From: an uncultured Acidimicrobiales bacterium
Lineage (GTDB): Bacteria > Actinomycetota > Acidimicrobiia > Acidimicrobiales > SZUA-35
Direction of reading: 5' to 3'
NCBI GenBank assembly: GCA_937997485.1
Contig: CALKTH010000046.1
Coordinates: 1-64,000 of the forward strand
Length of the DNA: 64,000 bases
The stretch's first letter is position 1. The number at the start of each line of letters is the position of its first letter. Under the pieces are notes generated by a model, which saw only the letters and a program-made list of their open reading frames with translations, searched no databases and was not told where the DNA came from. Position numbers and translations under genes: made by a program. Positions 1 through 8,524 of the stretch are shown here, one piece after another.

Positions 1-1
1 C

Positions 2-652
2 ATGACCGACTGGCAGTTCGAAGACGCCACCGCCGAGATCGAAACGGCCATGACCGTCCTCGCCGACCGGGATCGTGCGCTGTCCGCAGTCTCTGGGCTG
101 GGCCTCGACCTCCAGATCCCGGATGATGCGGAGACGCTGTATCAGTCCGTTACCGCCAACACCGCCGACGACCCCTGGGCCGAGGCAGAAACTGCCACGA
201 CTGAGCTGGCCGATGCGGCCGAGCTCCTCGTGACCACCCACGAGACGGCCAATGCGAGCCAGCCCTTCTTCACCAACATCGGCCTCATGGGCACCGACAT
301 TCCAGCGGAGATCAGTGACGCCAACGCCGCCTTCGAGGCCGGCGACTTCGACCAGCTTGCGGCCGAAGCCGAGGGGATCGACCAGATGGTCGCCGATGCC
401 AAGACCGACGGCCAGGTTCGAGTCGGCGCTGCCGCCGGCGGCGTTCTGGTCCTCGTGCTGCTGATCTTCTTGGGTCTCCGACGACGTCGGAAGAAGAAGA
501 CCGCCCGCTCGGAAGCCCCCGAGGATGGCGAGTCGAACCCCTCAAGCGCGGCGGAGCCAGTCGGCGAGCGCAGCGACGTGATGCCCACGGCCACCGTGCC
601 GGACGACGCATCATCCCTGCTGGGCGACGATGAAATGACCCCCACCACGTGA
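2..652 (+). CDS. C-terminal part of a membrane-anchored protein (5' end possibly outside window)
   Basis: An open frame runs from the first bases of the window to a TGA. An ATG at position 2 may be internal, so the true start could lie upstream. The visible 216 residues have an Ala/Glu/Asp-rich, probably helical extracytoplasmic region (about 1-138), one transmembrane segment (about 141-160), an Arg/Lys stop-transfer stretch (RRRRKKK), and a short Ser/Pro/Glu-rich cytoplasmic tail. I recognise no family. The stop overlaps the GTG start of the next gene by four bases (GTGA), so the two are probably translationally coupled envelope genes. Function unknown. Confidence 0.7.
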   Translation: MTDWQFEDATAEIETAMTVLADRDRALSAVSGLGLDLQIPDDAETLYQSVTANTADDPWAEAETATTELADAAELLVTTHETANASQPFFTNIGLMGTDIPAEISDANAAFEAGDFDQLAAEAEGIDQMVADAKTDGQVRVGAAAGGVLVLVLLIFLGLRRRRKKKTARSEAPEDGESNPSSAAEPVGERSDVMPTATVPDDASSLLGDDEMTPTT

Positions 653-1749
653 GCGCCTCGACAGCAAGACTCGCCCGCTCGCTCCTTCTCGTGTGTGCCC
701 TCACCCTCGTCGCTGCGGCCTGCGGCGAAGGCGGAGGCGCTAGTGGTGGTCAAGAGGCTGCGACGGCCGGCGGCCCGGATACAACCGCCGCTTCCGAGGC
801 ATCAACCACAACCGCTCCGCCAACCACGATCGTGACCACTCTCGAGGCTCCGAACACGACGGCTGCGGAACCCGCATGCGTCGAGGAGCTGCCGGAGTGG
901 TTCCTCGACGATGCGACGATCGAGGAGTTCTGCGACGCCATCGAGCTGATCCGCGTCGAGCAGGAACAGCGCCTCCCCAACGCCACGTTCGACGTAGCCG
1001 AGGGCATGATCGTCACGTCCGACGATGCCGTGTTCAGCCTGGTGAATCCCGTCGCCAAGACCCTCGCGGCCGAGCCCGGACAGGAAGCAGCGGCCATTGC
1101 CGAGCACTTCGATGCGCTCGGAGACATCGCTGCGCAAGCCGACGACGTGGCTGACGCATCGAGGTTGCGAGTGCTGCTGTACGCCAACGACTACGTGGGC
1201 GCTGCCGACATCGAGCCACTCTGGACCGAGGTCGCGCCCGGCCTGCACGCCGCCATCGTTGTTGACTCCCCCGAGGCCGTCCGCATCGCCGTTCAAGCCG
1301 ATCTCGACACGCTCGGGCTCTCCTTCGACGAGGCATACGACCTGGCCCTTGCGCAGACGCTGGCGCTCGACGCGCAGCTCGAGCTCATCCCTCCAGGGTT
1401 CGGCATCTTCGTCGGTGCGGATCCCGACGCCGCTTTCTTCCAGACCTCGTTCGTGCTCGACACGGACACGGCGTTCCCCACACCGAGTTCGCTCGGCCAC
1501 ATCGCCATCCTGCCGAGTCGAGGCACGCTCGTCGTCGTGAACCTCGATGAGGTGGACACCACCAGCGTCGGCCTCGTCGACCTCATCGTCGGTCTGAGCG
1601 CCGAGGCCCACGGCGAGTTCGCCGCCGGCCCGAATTCGATCACTCCGAACCTGCTGTGGTGGGACGGCGAGTCGTTCGACATCATCGAGGTGACCGACAA
1701 CTCGGTGGTCTTCCCCGAGGGCCTGCGTGGCCCCCTCGGTCTCTCATAG
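649..1749 (+). CDS. Putative lipoprotein with Thr-rich linker
   Basis: A 366-residue protein beginning at a GTG that overlaps the previous stop. The N-terminus is a lipoprotein signal: basic n-region, hydrophobic core, and lipobox ending VAAAC-G at about residue 25. A Thr/Ala-rich low-complexity spacer (about 30-70) separates the lipidated Cys from a globular domain of about 290 residues that I do not recognise. Near residue 75 it has Cys, with another in EEFC, which could form a disulfide outside the cell. The protein should be tethered to the outer face of the cytoplasmic membrane. Coupling to the preceding membrane protein suggests a joint envelope role. Confidence 0.75.
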   Translation: MSASTARLARSLLLVCALTLVAAACGEGGGASGGQEAATAGGPDTTAASEASTTTAPPTTIVTTLEAPNTTAAEPACVEELPEWFLDDATIEEFCDAIELIRVEQEQRLPNATFDVAEGMIVTSDDAVFSLVNPVAKTLAAEPGQEAAAIAEHFDALGDIAAQADDVADASRLRVLLYANDYVGAADIEPLWTEVAPGLHAAIVVDSPEAVRIAVQADLDTLGLSFDEAYDLALAQTLALDAQLELIPPGFGIFVGADPDAAFFQTSFVLDTDTAFPTPSSLGHIAILPSRGTLVVVNLDEVDTTSVGLVDLIVGLSAEAHGEFAAGPNSITPNLLWWDGESFDIIEVTDNSVVFPEGLRGPLGLS

Positions 1750-1775
1750 CCCCTCACCGGCGGACTGACGACGGC

Positions 1776-2978
1776 TCAGTCGTCGCGCTCATCCCGTTCG
1801 TCCCGGTCGTCACGATCCTCGGCGTTTCCGGGTCCGCTGTTGTCCGACCCTTCGTCGTCCGCATCCTCGGCGTCGCCGTCATCGTCCGCATCGTCCGCAT
1901 CGTCGGCATCCTCGGCGTCGTCGCGGTCATCCGCATTGCCGGGTCCGCTGTTGTCCGAGTCGTCCCCGTCTCGGTCATCGGAGTCGTCGGATCCGGAGTC
2001 ACCGTCCGCCGAGTCATCGTCCTCGGAGTCATCGTCGTCGTCGATCGTGCTCGAGGTCGAGGTCGAGGTCGAGGGACCACTGTCAGGCGAGGTGGTGCTG
2101 GGTGAGGTCACCGAGGACGTGACTGTCGTGGAGGCAGACGTTGTTGACGGAGACGTTACCGAGGGGGTCGTTGTCGACGTGGCGGTCACCTCGGCACCGA
2201 CGAATGAGGTCGTCTCGTCACCGGAGATCCTGTCTCGCACCCGAATCTTGAGTCGTCCGTCCTCGATCTCGACTTCGACGTCAACGAGCTGACCACCCGG
2301 GCCAGCGAAGCGAACCTCTACCTCACCACCAAGCTCTTGGATTTCGTCGACGACCCAACCAGCGGCAGGGCTGACGCCCGTCAGCGAGACGCCAACCGGG
2401 CTCCATCGAACGTCGATTGAGCCGGCCTCGGCGACGGGCACCGTGACGAGTTCACCCGAGGCCTCTCCCACTGAATCGCCGGACGGCACGGTCGATGTCA
2501 CCGTGCTGGACGTGCTGGACGTCACCGAGGACGAGGATGAGCTCGGGTCGACGGCGATCACCGTCGCCTCCTCCGATCCTCGAATATTCAGGTCCGCCGC
2601 CTGAACGGCAACGAGCGAAACGGCGGCGGCAGCCGATCCGAGTGCAACCTTGCCGATTGCGGTCCCAGCGAATGCAGCGAGCGATCCAATCACAGTGGTT
2701 CTCCTTGAGCGGGCCTCCGACGCGGCCGTGAGATCAATGACCTCAGCGGAGCCGGTAGAAAGCGGGGAGGACGCACCCGACTGCATCACCGCAATCAGCT
2801 CGGGTGAGGGTTCACCCGGGGCCACCGAAGCAACGTCGGCCCGGGCCTCGGCGAAGAACTGGGCAACGGCATTGTTGCTGGCCAGCTCTGCGTCGGATCC
2901 GAGCAGCAACGCTTCGAGCTGTTCGTCGGTGAGGGGTGTTGCGTCCATGTCGCTCTCAGGAACGTCGTCGTCACGCAT
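1776..2978 (-). CDS. Membrane protein encoded with an ECF sigma factor; anti-sigma-like, with acidic low-complexity tail
   Basis: A 400-residue protein whose ATG overlaps the end of the upstream sigma-factor gene by 8 bp, the usual position of a cognate anti-sigma or membrane sensor. Residues 1-90 are soluble and acidic (LTDEQLEALLLG), and a hydrophobic segment at about 95-128 should cross the membrane. Residues 150-265 contain a Ser/Thr stretch and a beta-rich region, then Thr/Ser repeats. The last 90 or so residues are almost entirely Asp, Ser, Glu, Arg and Ala and contain two copies of NSGPGNA. I see no zinc-binding anti-sigma motif, so the anti-sigma role rests on position and topology only. 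The tail could bind divalent cations. Confidence 0.7.
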   Translation of the reverse strand: MRDDDVPESDMDATPLTDEQLEALLLGSDAELASNNAVAQFFAEARADVASVAPGEPSPELIAVMQSGASSPLSTGSAEVIDLTAASEARSRRTTVIGSLAAFAGTAIGKVALGSAAAAVSLVAVQAADLNIRGSEEATVIAVDPSSSSSSVTSSTSSTVTSTVPSGDSVGEASGELVTVPVAEAGSIDVRWSPVGVSLTGVSPAAGWVVDEIQELGGEVEVRFAGPGGQLVDVEVEIEDGRLKIRVRDRISGDETTSFVGAEVTATSTTTPSVTSPSTTSASTTVTSSVTSPSTTSPDSGPSTSTSTSSTIDDDDDSEDDDSADGDSGSDDSDDRDGDDSDNSGPGNADDRDDAEDADDADDADDDGDAEDADDEGSDNSGPGNAEDRDDRDERDERDD

Positions 2979-3516
2979 CAGGAGACCCCTCTTCCCGAAT
3001 CACTTTCTCCAGGCGCCTGAGCCCACGGGCCTGGAGTCGCTTCACGGCCGTCACTGGCTTGTCGACAATGCGAGCAACCTCGTCCAGGCTCAGGTCGGCA
3101 ACCATGCGAAGCGCCAGCACTTCTCGTTGGTCGACGGTGAGCTGGCCGAGGAGGCGGGCCACGCGCTCGTTGCCGAGGCGGACGAATGCTGCATGACTGG
3201 CGTCTGGGGTGGACTGTTCCGGCACGTCGGAATCAGAGGATCGGAGCGGTCGGCGCTTAGCCCGTCGGTGCTCGTCGATCAGCACATTCCGGGCTATGGC
3301 AAACACCCAGCCGAGGAACGCCCGCTCGTCACCGGCAAAGGAATCGAGTCGGCGGAACGCACGAAGGAACGTCTCGTTGACGATCGCCTCGGGATCTTCC
3401 GCGCCACGAGCAGCTGCGAACCCAGCGATCCGCTGCGCAGCCACGTCGTACAGTCCGCGGAATCCGGCCTCGTCACCGGCGCGAGCCGAGGCGAGGATCG
3501 CATCGAACTCAGTCAT
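2971..3516 (-). CDS. ECF-family RNA polymerase sigma factor
   Basis: A 181-residue protein from the ATG at 3516 (MTEFDAIL). The frame is open further upstream, but the extra 56 residues are Pro/Arg/Ala-rich and do not resemble a sigma factor. Region 2 (about residues 15-90) carries the core-binding/-10 recognition signature with NETFLRAFRRLDSF and WVFAIARNVLIDEHRR. Region 4 (about 120-172) carries LTVDQREVLALRMVADLSLDEVA followed by a helix-turn-helix (VTAVKRLQARGLRRL). Size and two-domain layout are typical of extracytoplasmic-function sigma factors. It overlaps the downstream membrane protein by 8 bp, so that protein is the likely regulator. The promoter should lie in 3517-3809, but I could not assign it. 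Confidence 0.9.
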   Translation of the reverse strand: MTEFDAILASARAGDEAGFRGLYDVAAQRIAGFAAARGAEDPEAIVNETFLRAFRRLDSFAGDERAFLGWVFAIARNVLIDEHRRAKRRPLRSSDSDVPEQSTPDASHAAFVRLGNERVARLLGQLTVDQREVLALRMVADLSLDEVARIVDKPVTAVKRLQARGLRRLEKVIREEGSPDA

Positions 3517-3809
3517 GCTCGTCGCTCGGGCGCGGGCAGGCGGCAACCTTGCGGGCCGTGCTTGGGAGGGTCGTGCCGAGGCACGAAGAAACGTGGGGGG
3601 AGACGGAGAGACCATCGCAGATCCATGAACGTCGAAGGTCGCTGTCGGGAGACCCTCCACTCCAAGATTCGTTTGCTCCCACACCGCGAGTCTGCAGCGT
3701 CGAGCCCGGTCAGGGAAAGGCGTGGTGTATCACGGAGGCCCGTTTGTCGGCAGGCGCACCCAAGCTCAGCCGCTCCGAACGGTCCGAGTCCACCTGCGTG
3801 GGCGGCTTG

Positions 3810-4094
3810 TCAGTCGCCTGCCCAGTGGCGCTCGGCCGCTTCCAGCTCTGCCACGGCATCACCGGCAAGTGCCGCAGCAACCACGGGTCGATCCTCGGCG
3901 CCGCTCTGCTGTCCGTTCTGATCACCCGAGTTGCGCTCCGGTGTGGTGGCGCTGGCAGATGGCTCCGTGCTCACGGTGGCTCGGGCCGACTCAGTGCCAC
4001 ACGCAGCGAGGGTCGATGCGGCAAGAAGAACCGCAACGGCGTACCCGACAGCGTGGCGAGCTCGGTGACCTCGCAGTGCCTTGCTTGCGAACAT
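3810..4094 (-). CDS. Small putative lipoprotein
   Basis: A 94-residue protein with a basic N-terminus, hydrophobic core and lipobox LAAC at about residue 32, followed by a Ser/Thr/Gln/Asn-rich linker and a short Ala/Glu-rich C-terminal helix. A strong ribosome binding site (AAGGAGG) lies 6 bp upstream of the ATG, which supports this start. It stands alone between the sigma-factor gene (same strand, 293 bp away) and a divergent zinc-ribbon gene. No known family is recognised. It could be a target of the neighbouring sigma factor, but nothing in the sequence shows that. Confidence 0.65.
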   Translation of the reverse strand: MFASKALRGHRARHAVGYAVAVLLAASTLAACGTESARATVSTEPSASATTPERNSGDQNGQQSGAEDRPVVAAALAGDAVAELEAAERHWAGD

Positions 4095-4287
4095 GTCAGC
4101 CTCCTTGTGTGATCGCCCGAACCAGTGGTTTCACCATGACGGGTGACAGCCCTCCCGTTCTGTGAACGAATCCACACAACAGCGAAATTTCTGCGGTTGG
4201 GCTGACCAACCCACTTGTTGAAGCAGCGCGCTTCAGCGCCCGTTGATTCCAACAACACAAGACTCACCGAACCGGGGAACAACGGAC

Positions 4288-4647
4288 ATGACGACGATCA
4301 AGGCTTCGTGCAGCGACTGCGGCAACATCAACCTGATGGCCGACGAGGTGCACATCCGCATCTGCGAAGACACCAACGCCGGTGATCTCGCATTCCGCTG
4401 CCCGACGTGCCGAGTTACGAACGTCAAGCACCTCGAGGTTCGAGTGATCGATCTCCTCGTCGCCAGCGGCGTCTCATGGTCCACCTGGCGACTGCCGCTG
4501 GAACTCTCCGAGCCCAAGCCAGCGGGCAATCCGATCGATCACGACGACCTGCTCGCCTTCCACGACGCCCTCACCGACGGTGTCACCTGGGAGCTCGCGC
4601 TGGCCGAGCTCGACGCCGAACTCGGCGACGCCTCTTCCAGCCGCTGA
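4288..4647 (+). CDS. Small zinc-ribbon protein of unknown function
   Basis: I use the ATG at 4288 (119 residues, MTTIKASCSDCGNINL). A TTG 45 bp upstream keeps the frame open but adds no recognisable sequence. Two CxxC pairs, CSDC at about residues 8-11 and CPTC at about 39-42, form a typical zinc ribbon. The remainder is a short hydrophobic helix followed by an acidic helical tail (DALTDGVTWELALAELDAELG). This Acidimicrobiia/actinobacteria-style small zinc ribbon may bind nucleic acid or protein. It is divergent from the lipoprotein at 3810-4094 and shares a 193-bp intergenic region with it. Confidence 0.7.
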   Translation: MTTIKASCSDCGNINLMADEVHIRICEDTNAGDLAFRCPTCRVTNVKHLEVRVIDLLVASGVSWSTWRLPLELSEPKPAGNPIDHDDLLAFHDALTDGVTWELALAELDAELGDASSSR

Positions 4648-4706
4648 GCCAACCACGCACCCGCCGGGCACCGGGGCCCGCTACCCGAGACCCAATTGTC
4701 CGCGGG

Positions 4707-5252
4707 CTATTGCATCGGGCTGCCGTGATACCCCGAGTAGATGAAGACACACGGCACGCCGACGGCGTCGTACATCCGCTTGTTCCGCGGATCGTCGTCG
4801 ATTGCCAGCACCGGGGCGTAGTTGCGCTGCACGAGCTGGGCGAGCGCGTGGTGCTTCATCTCCGGTGAACGCCGATAGTCGCCAGACGCTCGCATGATCA
4901 GGAGGTCCCAGCGGATCTCGTGCTCGGCCAGCCAGTCGAGCGTGAGCTGGTCGATCCAATCCGAGCGAGCCGTGACCAAGGCGATCACGTGATCGTCGGC
5001 CATCGTCTCTAGCAACCGAGCCTGCTCGACGATGAGACCGTCGCCGCCCGCAGCCAGGAAGAAGCTGTCCCAGTCCTGCCACCGGCTCTCGAGGTAGTGC
5101 TGTCGATGGCGAGCGTCGGAGAGAACGCCGTCGATGTCCACACAGACGGTGGGGACGGGTTCAGCTGGGTCTTCCGGCTCCACTCCGTCTGGCCAATACC
5201 AGACGGGCTCACCCAAGTAGCGAGGTCGGTTCAAGGCTGTGGAGTCTCGCAC
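4707..5252 (-). CDS. HAD-superfamily phosphatase (polynucleotide 3'-phosphatase/NIF-like acid phosphatase type)
   Basis: A 181-residue protein with the HAD motifs in order: motif I VDIDGVLSD (nucleophile Asp39, general acid Asp41), motif II Thr94 in VTARS, motif III Lys near 133 (EMKHHAL), and motif IV acidic cluster IDDDPRN at 151-157. Members of this group hydrolyse phosphomonoesters such as nucleotide or polynucleotide 3'-phosphates. The specific substrate cannot be read from the sequence. It is monocistronic, and its promoter must lie in the repeat-containing region just upstream (5253-5683). Confidence 0.8.
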   Translation of the reverse strand: MRDSTALNRPRYLGEPVWYWPDGVEPEDPAEPVPTVCVDIDGVLSDARHRQHYLESRWQDWDSFFLAAGGDGLIVEQARLLETMADDHVIALVTARSDWIDQLTLDWLAEHEIRWDLLIMRASGDYRRSPEMKHHALAQLVQRNYAPVLAIDDDPRNKRMYDAVGVPCVFIYSGYHGSPMQ

Positions 5253-5433
5253 GAGATCCTACGAACGACCCATCTTTGCCGCCAAGCAGGCGATCCGTGG
5301 GCCGGGCGAACCGTTCTTCGATTCCGCCCATGGGCGGTTCCTCCCGATCGGCCGATCGCGGCGCGATCGTCGTGCAAGATCAACGCACGGACTGGCCGGT
5401 ACGCGGCACCGCCATCCACTAGCCGGGTGTCTT

Positions 5434-5462
5434 GGCGCTCACCACATGAGGGAGTGAGCGCC
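5434..5462. terminator. Perfect 9-bp stem hairpin, possible terminator or structured RNA
   Basis: GGCGCTCAC at 5434-5442 is exactly repeated in inverted form at 5454-5462 with an 11-base loop. The stem extends to 12 bp with one G-T pair. No T-run follows on either strand, so a classical intrinsic terminator is not shown. Confidence 0.4.
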
Positions 5463-5525
5463 GAGCACCTCGGCCAAGCGCCTCATCAGCAGGCTCGCCG
5501 TCAGCCCGCACGCGCGCATCTGAGC

Positions 5526-5573
5526 CATTGGGTGCACGCCAGCATCAAGATCGTTGCCTTGATGCACCCAATG
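5526..5573. repeat. Palindromic dispersed repeat, copy 1 of 3
   Basis: Inverted ends CATTGGGTGCA / TGCACCCAATG (11 bp, perfect) enclose a 26-bp centre containing ATCAAGATCG. The same layout, including the exact 26-bp centre length and the TCAAGATCG core, recurs at 23348-23393 and, in inverted orientation, at 24465-24508. All copies are intergenic. Confidence 0.8.
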
Positions 5574-5591
5574 TTCGGGGAGCGGGCGTCC

Positions 5592-5669
5592 CTGTGGGTG
5601 CCTGACCCCCTCCCTGTGGGTGCCTGACCCCCACCGTCACCCCTGTGGGTGCCTGACCCCCACCGTCAC
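5592..5669. repeat. Three tandem copies of a GC-rich repeat unit
   Basis: Unit CTGTGGGTGCCTGACCCC with extension CACCGTCAC. Copies lie at 5592-5610 (short), 5614-5640 and 5643-5669; the last two are identical over 27 bp. A fourth copy in inverse orientation, with two mismatches, is at 11154-11180. The copies sit immediately downstream of acs. Confidence 0.8.
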
Positions 5670-5683
5670 TGCGCGGCCGGATG

Positions 5684-7639
5684 TCAGTCTTCGTCGCTGG
5701 AAGCGGCACCGTCGGCAATCGCGGCCACGACGGCTGGGTCAGCCAGTGTGGTGGTGTCGCCGAGCTTGTTGCCGTCGGCCACGTCTCGCAGCAGGCGACG
5801 CATGATCTTGCCCGAACGGGTCTTTGGCAGATCCGGCACGATGATCACCGTCTTCGGGCGAGCGATCTTGCCGAGCTTCACCCCGACGTGTTCACGAATC
5901 TCGTCACCGAGCGCCACCGACGCCTCGTGCGTTCCTCGGAGGATCACGTAGCCGATGATCGCCTGGCCGGTGATGTCGTCGGTGCCGCCAACCACGGCAG
6001 CCTCGGCCACGGCCGGGTGATCAACAAGAGCCGACTCAACCTCGGTCGTGGAGATGCGGTGGCCCGACACGTTCATCACGTCGTCGACCCGACCGAGCAG
6101 CCAGAGGTAGCCATCGTCGTCGAGCTTCGCGCCGTCGCCGGCGAAGTACTTGCCCTCATAGGTGGACCAGTAGGTTTCGCGATAGCGCTCTTCGTTGCCC
6201 CAAATGCCTCGCAACATCGACGGCCAAGGCCGAGAGATCGTGAGGTAACCACCGCCAGTTTCGACGGTGTTGCCTGCGTCGTCCACCAGCTCCATGAATA
6301 CGCCCGGGATGGGATGGGTGGCCGAGCCCGGCTTCGTGGTGGTGACGCCGGGGAGCGGGGTGATCATGTTGGCGCCGGTCTCGGTCTGCCACCACGTATC
6401 GACGATCGGCGTGTTCTCGCCACCGATGTGCTCGTGGTACCACATCCACGCTTCGGGGTTGATGGGTTCACCCACCGTGCCGAGCACCCGCAGCTTGGAG
6501 AGGTCGTGCTTCTCCACCTCTTGCGTGCCCCACTTCATGAACATGCGGATGGCGGTAGGTGCCGTGTAGAGCTGAGTGACGCCGTAACGCTCGGCGATGT
6601 CCCACAGCCGATCCTTGCCCGGCGTGTCGGGCGTCCCTTCGTACATCACGGAGGTGCAGCCGTTCGCCAGCGGTCCGTAGACGATGTAGCTGTGGCCAGT
6701 GACCCAGCCGATGTCGGCCGCGCACCAATAGATGTCGGTCTCAGGCTTGAGGTCGAAGACGTACTTGTGGGTGAACGCCACCTGCGTGAGATAGCCACCC
6801 GTGGTGTGCATGATGCCCTTGGGCTTGGCCGTCGTGCCGCTCGTGTAGAGCAGATACAGCAACTGCTCGGCGTCCATCGGCTCGGCCGGGCAATCATCAG
6901 AAGCGGCGGCCATGAGCTCGTGCCACCAGTGATCACGACCCTCGGTCATGGCCGGGTCGGTGTCGCAGCGGTTCGCCACGATCACGTTCTCTACCGACGG
7001 CGCACCGATCTCGAGCGCTGCATCAACCGTGGGCTTCAAGAGTGCGGGAGCCCCGCGGCGATAGCCGGCATCGGCGGTGATAATCAGTTTGGCGTCGGCA
7101 TCCACGCAGCGATCCACAATCGCATCAGCCGAGAAGCCGCCGAAGATCACCGAGTGGGCCACGCCGATACGGGTGCAGGCCAGCATGGCGATGGGCAGCT
7201 CGAGGATCATCGGCATGTAGATGGCGACGCGGTCGCCCTTCTCCAGGCCGAGGCCCTTCATCACGTTGGCGAACTTCTTCACCTCGGTGAGCAGCTGTGC
7301 GTAGGTGAGCGTGATCTTGTCGCCCGGCTCGCCCTCCCAGTAGTACGCAACCTTGTCGCCGAGACCGGCATCCACGTGGCGATCAAGACAGTTGGCGCTG
7401 ACGTTCAGCTTGCCGTCGGCGAACCACTTGGCGAAAGGCAGCTGCCAATCGAGGATCTCGGTGAAGTCTTGATCCCAGGTGAGGAGCTCACGGGCTTGCC
7501 GAGCCCAGAAGGCTTCGTAGTCGGCCTCGGCCTCTTCGTAGAGCGACCGGTCGTTCGTATTCGCTTGCGCTGTGAACTCTGCCGACGGCGCAAACGTCCG
7601 ATCCTCATTCTCGTAGACCTCGATCGTGGGCTCGGACAT
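5684..7639 (-). CDS. acs: Acetyl-CoA synthetase (AMP-forming)
   Basis: A 651-residue acyl-adenylate-forming enzyme that activates acetate with ATP and CoA to acetyl-CoA, feeding the TCA or glyoxylate pathways. The start is the ATG at 7639 (MSEPTIEVYE), preceded by AGAGGA. An upstream extension lacks family similarity. Visible signatures are the P-loop-like YTSGTTAKPKGIMHT, the domain-hinge/adenylate motif YWSTYEGKYFAGDGAKLDDDGYLWLLGR, and the C-terminal catalytic Lys motif LPKTRSGKIMRRLLR, whose Lys is the acetylation target in this family. Length matches bacterial Acs (about 650). The TetR gene lies 146 bp upstream on the same strand; regulation by it is possible but not shown. Confidence 0.95.
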   Translation of the reverse strand: MSEPTIEVYENEDRTFAPSAEFTAQANTNDRSLYEEAEADYEAFWARQARELLTWDQDFTEILDWQLPFAKWFADGKLNVSANCLDRHVDAGLGDKVAYYWEGEPGDKITLTYAQLLTEVKKFANVMKGLGLEKGDRVAIYMPMILELPIAMLACTRIGVAHSVIFGGFSADAIVDRCVDADAKLIITADAGYRRGAPALLKPTVDAALEIGAPSVENVIVANRCDTDPAMTEGRDHWWHELMAAASDDCPAEPMDAEQLLYLLYTSGTTAKPKGIMHTTGGYLTQVAFTHKYVFDLKPETDIYWCAADIGWVTGHSYIVYGPLANGCTSVMYEGTPDTPGKDRLWDIAERYGVTQLYTAPTAIRMFMKWGTQEVEKHDLSKLRVLGTVGEPINPEAWMWYHEHIGGENTPIVDTWWQTETGANMITPLPGVTTTKPGSATHPIPGVFMELVDDAGNTVETGGGYLTISRPWPSMLRGIWGNEERYRETYWSTYEGKYFAGDGAKLDDDGYLWLLGRVDDVMNVSGHRISTTEVESALVDHPAVAEAAVVGGTDDITGQAIIGYVILRGTHEASVALGDEIREHVGVKLGKIARPKTVIIVPDLPKTRSGKIMRRLLRDVADGNKLGDTTTLADPAVVAAIADGAASSDED

Positions 7640-7785
7640 GCGGCATTCCTCTCTGGTCCATCGCCGCGGCGCAACGCCGGACGATCGTGCTGACAGCTGA
7701 CAAGTCAAGCCTGCTCAGCGTCGGTCTGCCACCCGACCGCCGACCCGAGCCAGTAGCGGACACCACGTATCCCAAGCTCGTCGGT

Positions 7786-8442
7786 TCAGGGAAGGTCGTA
7801 GCAGGCCCGAAGCCCGGCCACGACAACCTCAAGACCCGCAGCGAACATGTCTTCCGCGCTGATGCTGCGGCTGTGTTCGAAGAAGGCGATGAGCTCAGGC
7901 GTGCCATGTTCTGGCAGGTCATCGTTGCCGTTCCGCACCTGCTTCAGCGCCCCGAGTTCGCTCGCCGCGTGGCCCATCACGAACGACACGGCCAGGTGCA
8001 GCGCGTTGTGCGCATCTTCGATCGAGAGGCCGACGGCCATGAAACGCTGGTGGGCCCAATACATGACACCGAAGGCGGCGTCTGAGGTGGCAGGTCGGCT
8101 GGAGAAGAGCTCGAGAGCGGCGGGATGAGCGATCAGAACATCATGGAAGGCCCCGAGGCCCTCACGGATGGCAATCTCCCACTCGTGTTCGCCCACGTCG
8201 GGAAGCTTGATCTCTTGGTACAGGAGATCAAGAACAGCATCGAGCAGATCGTCCTTGTTGTTCACGTAGTGGTAAAGCGACATTGCCTCGACGCCGAGTT
8301 CCGCCCCGAGCTTGCGCATCGACATGCCGGCCAAACCGTTGGCATCGATGAGTTCCAGCGCCTTTGCCGCGATTCGGTCCCGGCTGAGCGCAGGACGGTT
8401 CGACGGTTCTTTGTGTTCTGAGCTGATGTCGGCAACGGGCAT
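7786..8442 (-). CDS. TetR-family transcriptional regulator
   Basis: A 218-residue protein. Residues about 17-65 form the TetR N-terminal helix-turn-helix, with AAKALELIDANGLAGMSMRKLG and the recognition helix around VEAMSLYHYVNNKDDLLDAV. The rest is a helical ligand-binding and dimerisation domain resembling the TetR C-terminal class (LGAFHDVLIAHPAALELF). It lies upstream of acs on the same strand and downstream of nothing obviously related. The ligand is unknown, and autoregulation is usual for the family. It could control acs or the divergently unconnected neighbours. Confidence 0.9.
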   Translation of the reverse strand: MPVADISSEHKEPSNRPALSRDRIAAKALELIDANGLAGMSMRKLGAELGVEAMSLYHYVNNKDDLLDAVLDLLYQEIKLPDVGEHEWEIAIREGLGAFHDVLIAHPAALELFSSRPATSDAAFGVMYWAHQRFMAVGLSIEDAHNALHLAVSFVMGHAASELGALKQVRNGNDDLPEHGTPELIAFFEHSRSISAEDMFAAGLEVVVAGLRACYDLP

Positions 8443-8524
8443 GAGCGGACGATTCTACTTGCTGCAGGGGATCAGCCGGGCCGGTGGCCGCCGCGTGACG
8501 TCACGGCCCGGGTCACGGTCAAGC

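Larger units (their letters stand above)
5253..5683. other. Gene-free 431-bp stretch with hairpins and repeats
   Basis: This is the gap between the start of the HAD phosphatase gene and the end of acs. I see no ORF with coding character. It contains a strong hairpin (5434-5462), one copy of a palindromic repeat family (5526-5573) and three tandem copies of a GC-rich 19-27-bp unit (5592-5669). All are listed separately. Confidence 0.7.

Noticed and set aside
5590-5670. Possible CRISPR array
   Set aside because: Three repeats are nearly head to tail with no unique spacers of constant length, and no cas genes are near.
5681-7693. Long plus-strand open frame (about 670 codons) opposite acs
   Set aside because: It is the antisense shadow of a highly conserved acetyl-CoA synthetase in GC-rich DNA and has no recognisable domain. 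Similar shadows opposite nuoL, nuoN and nuoH were dropped for the same reason.
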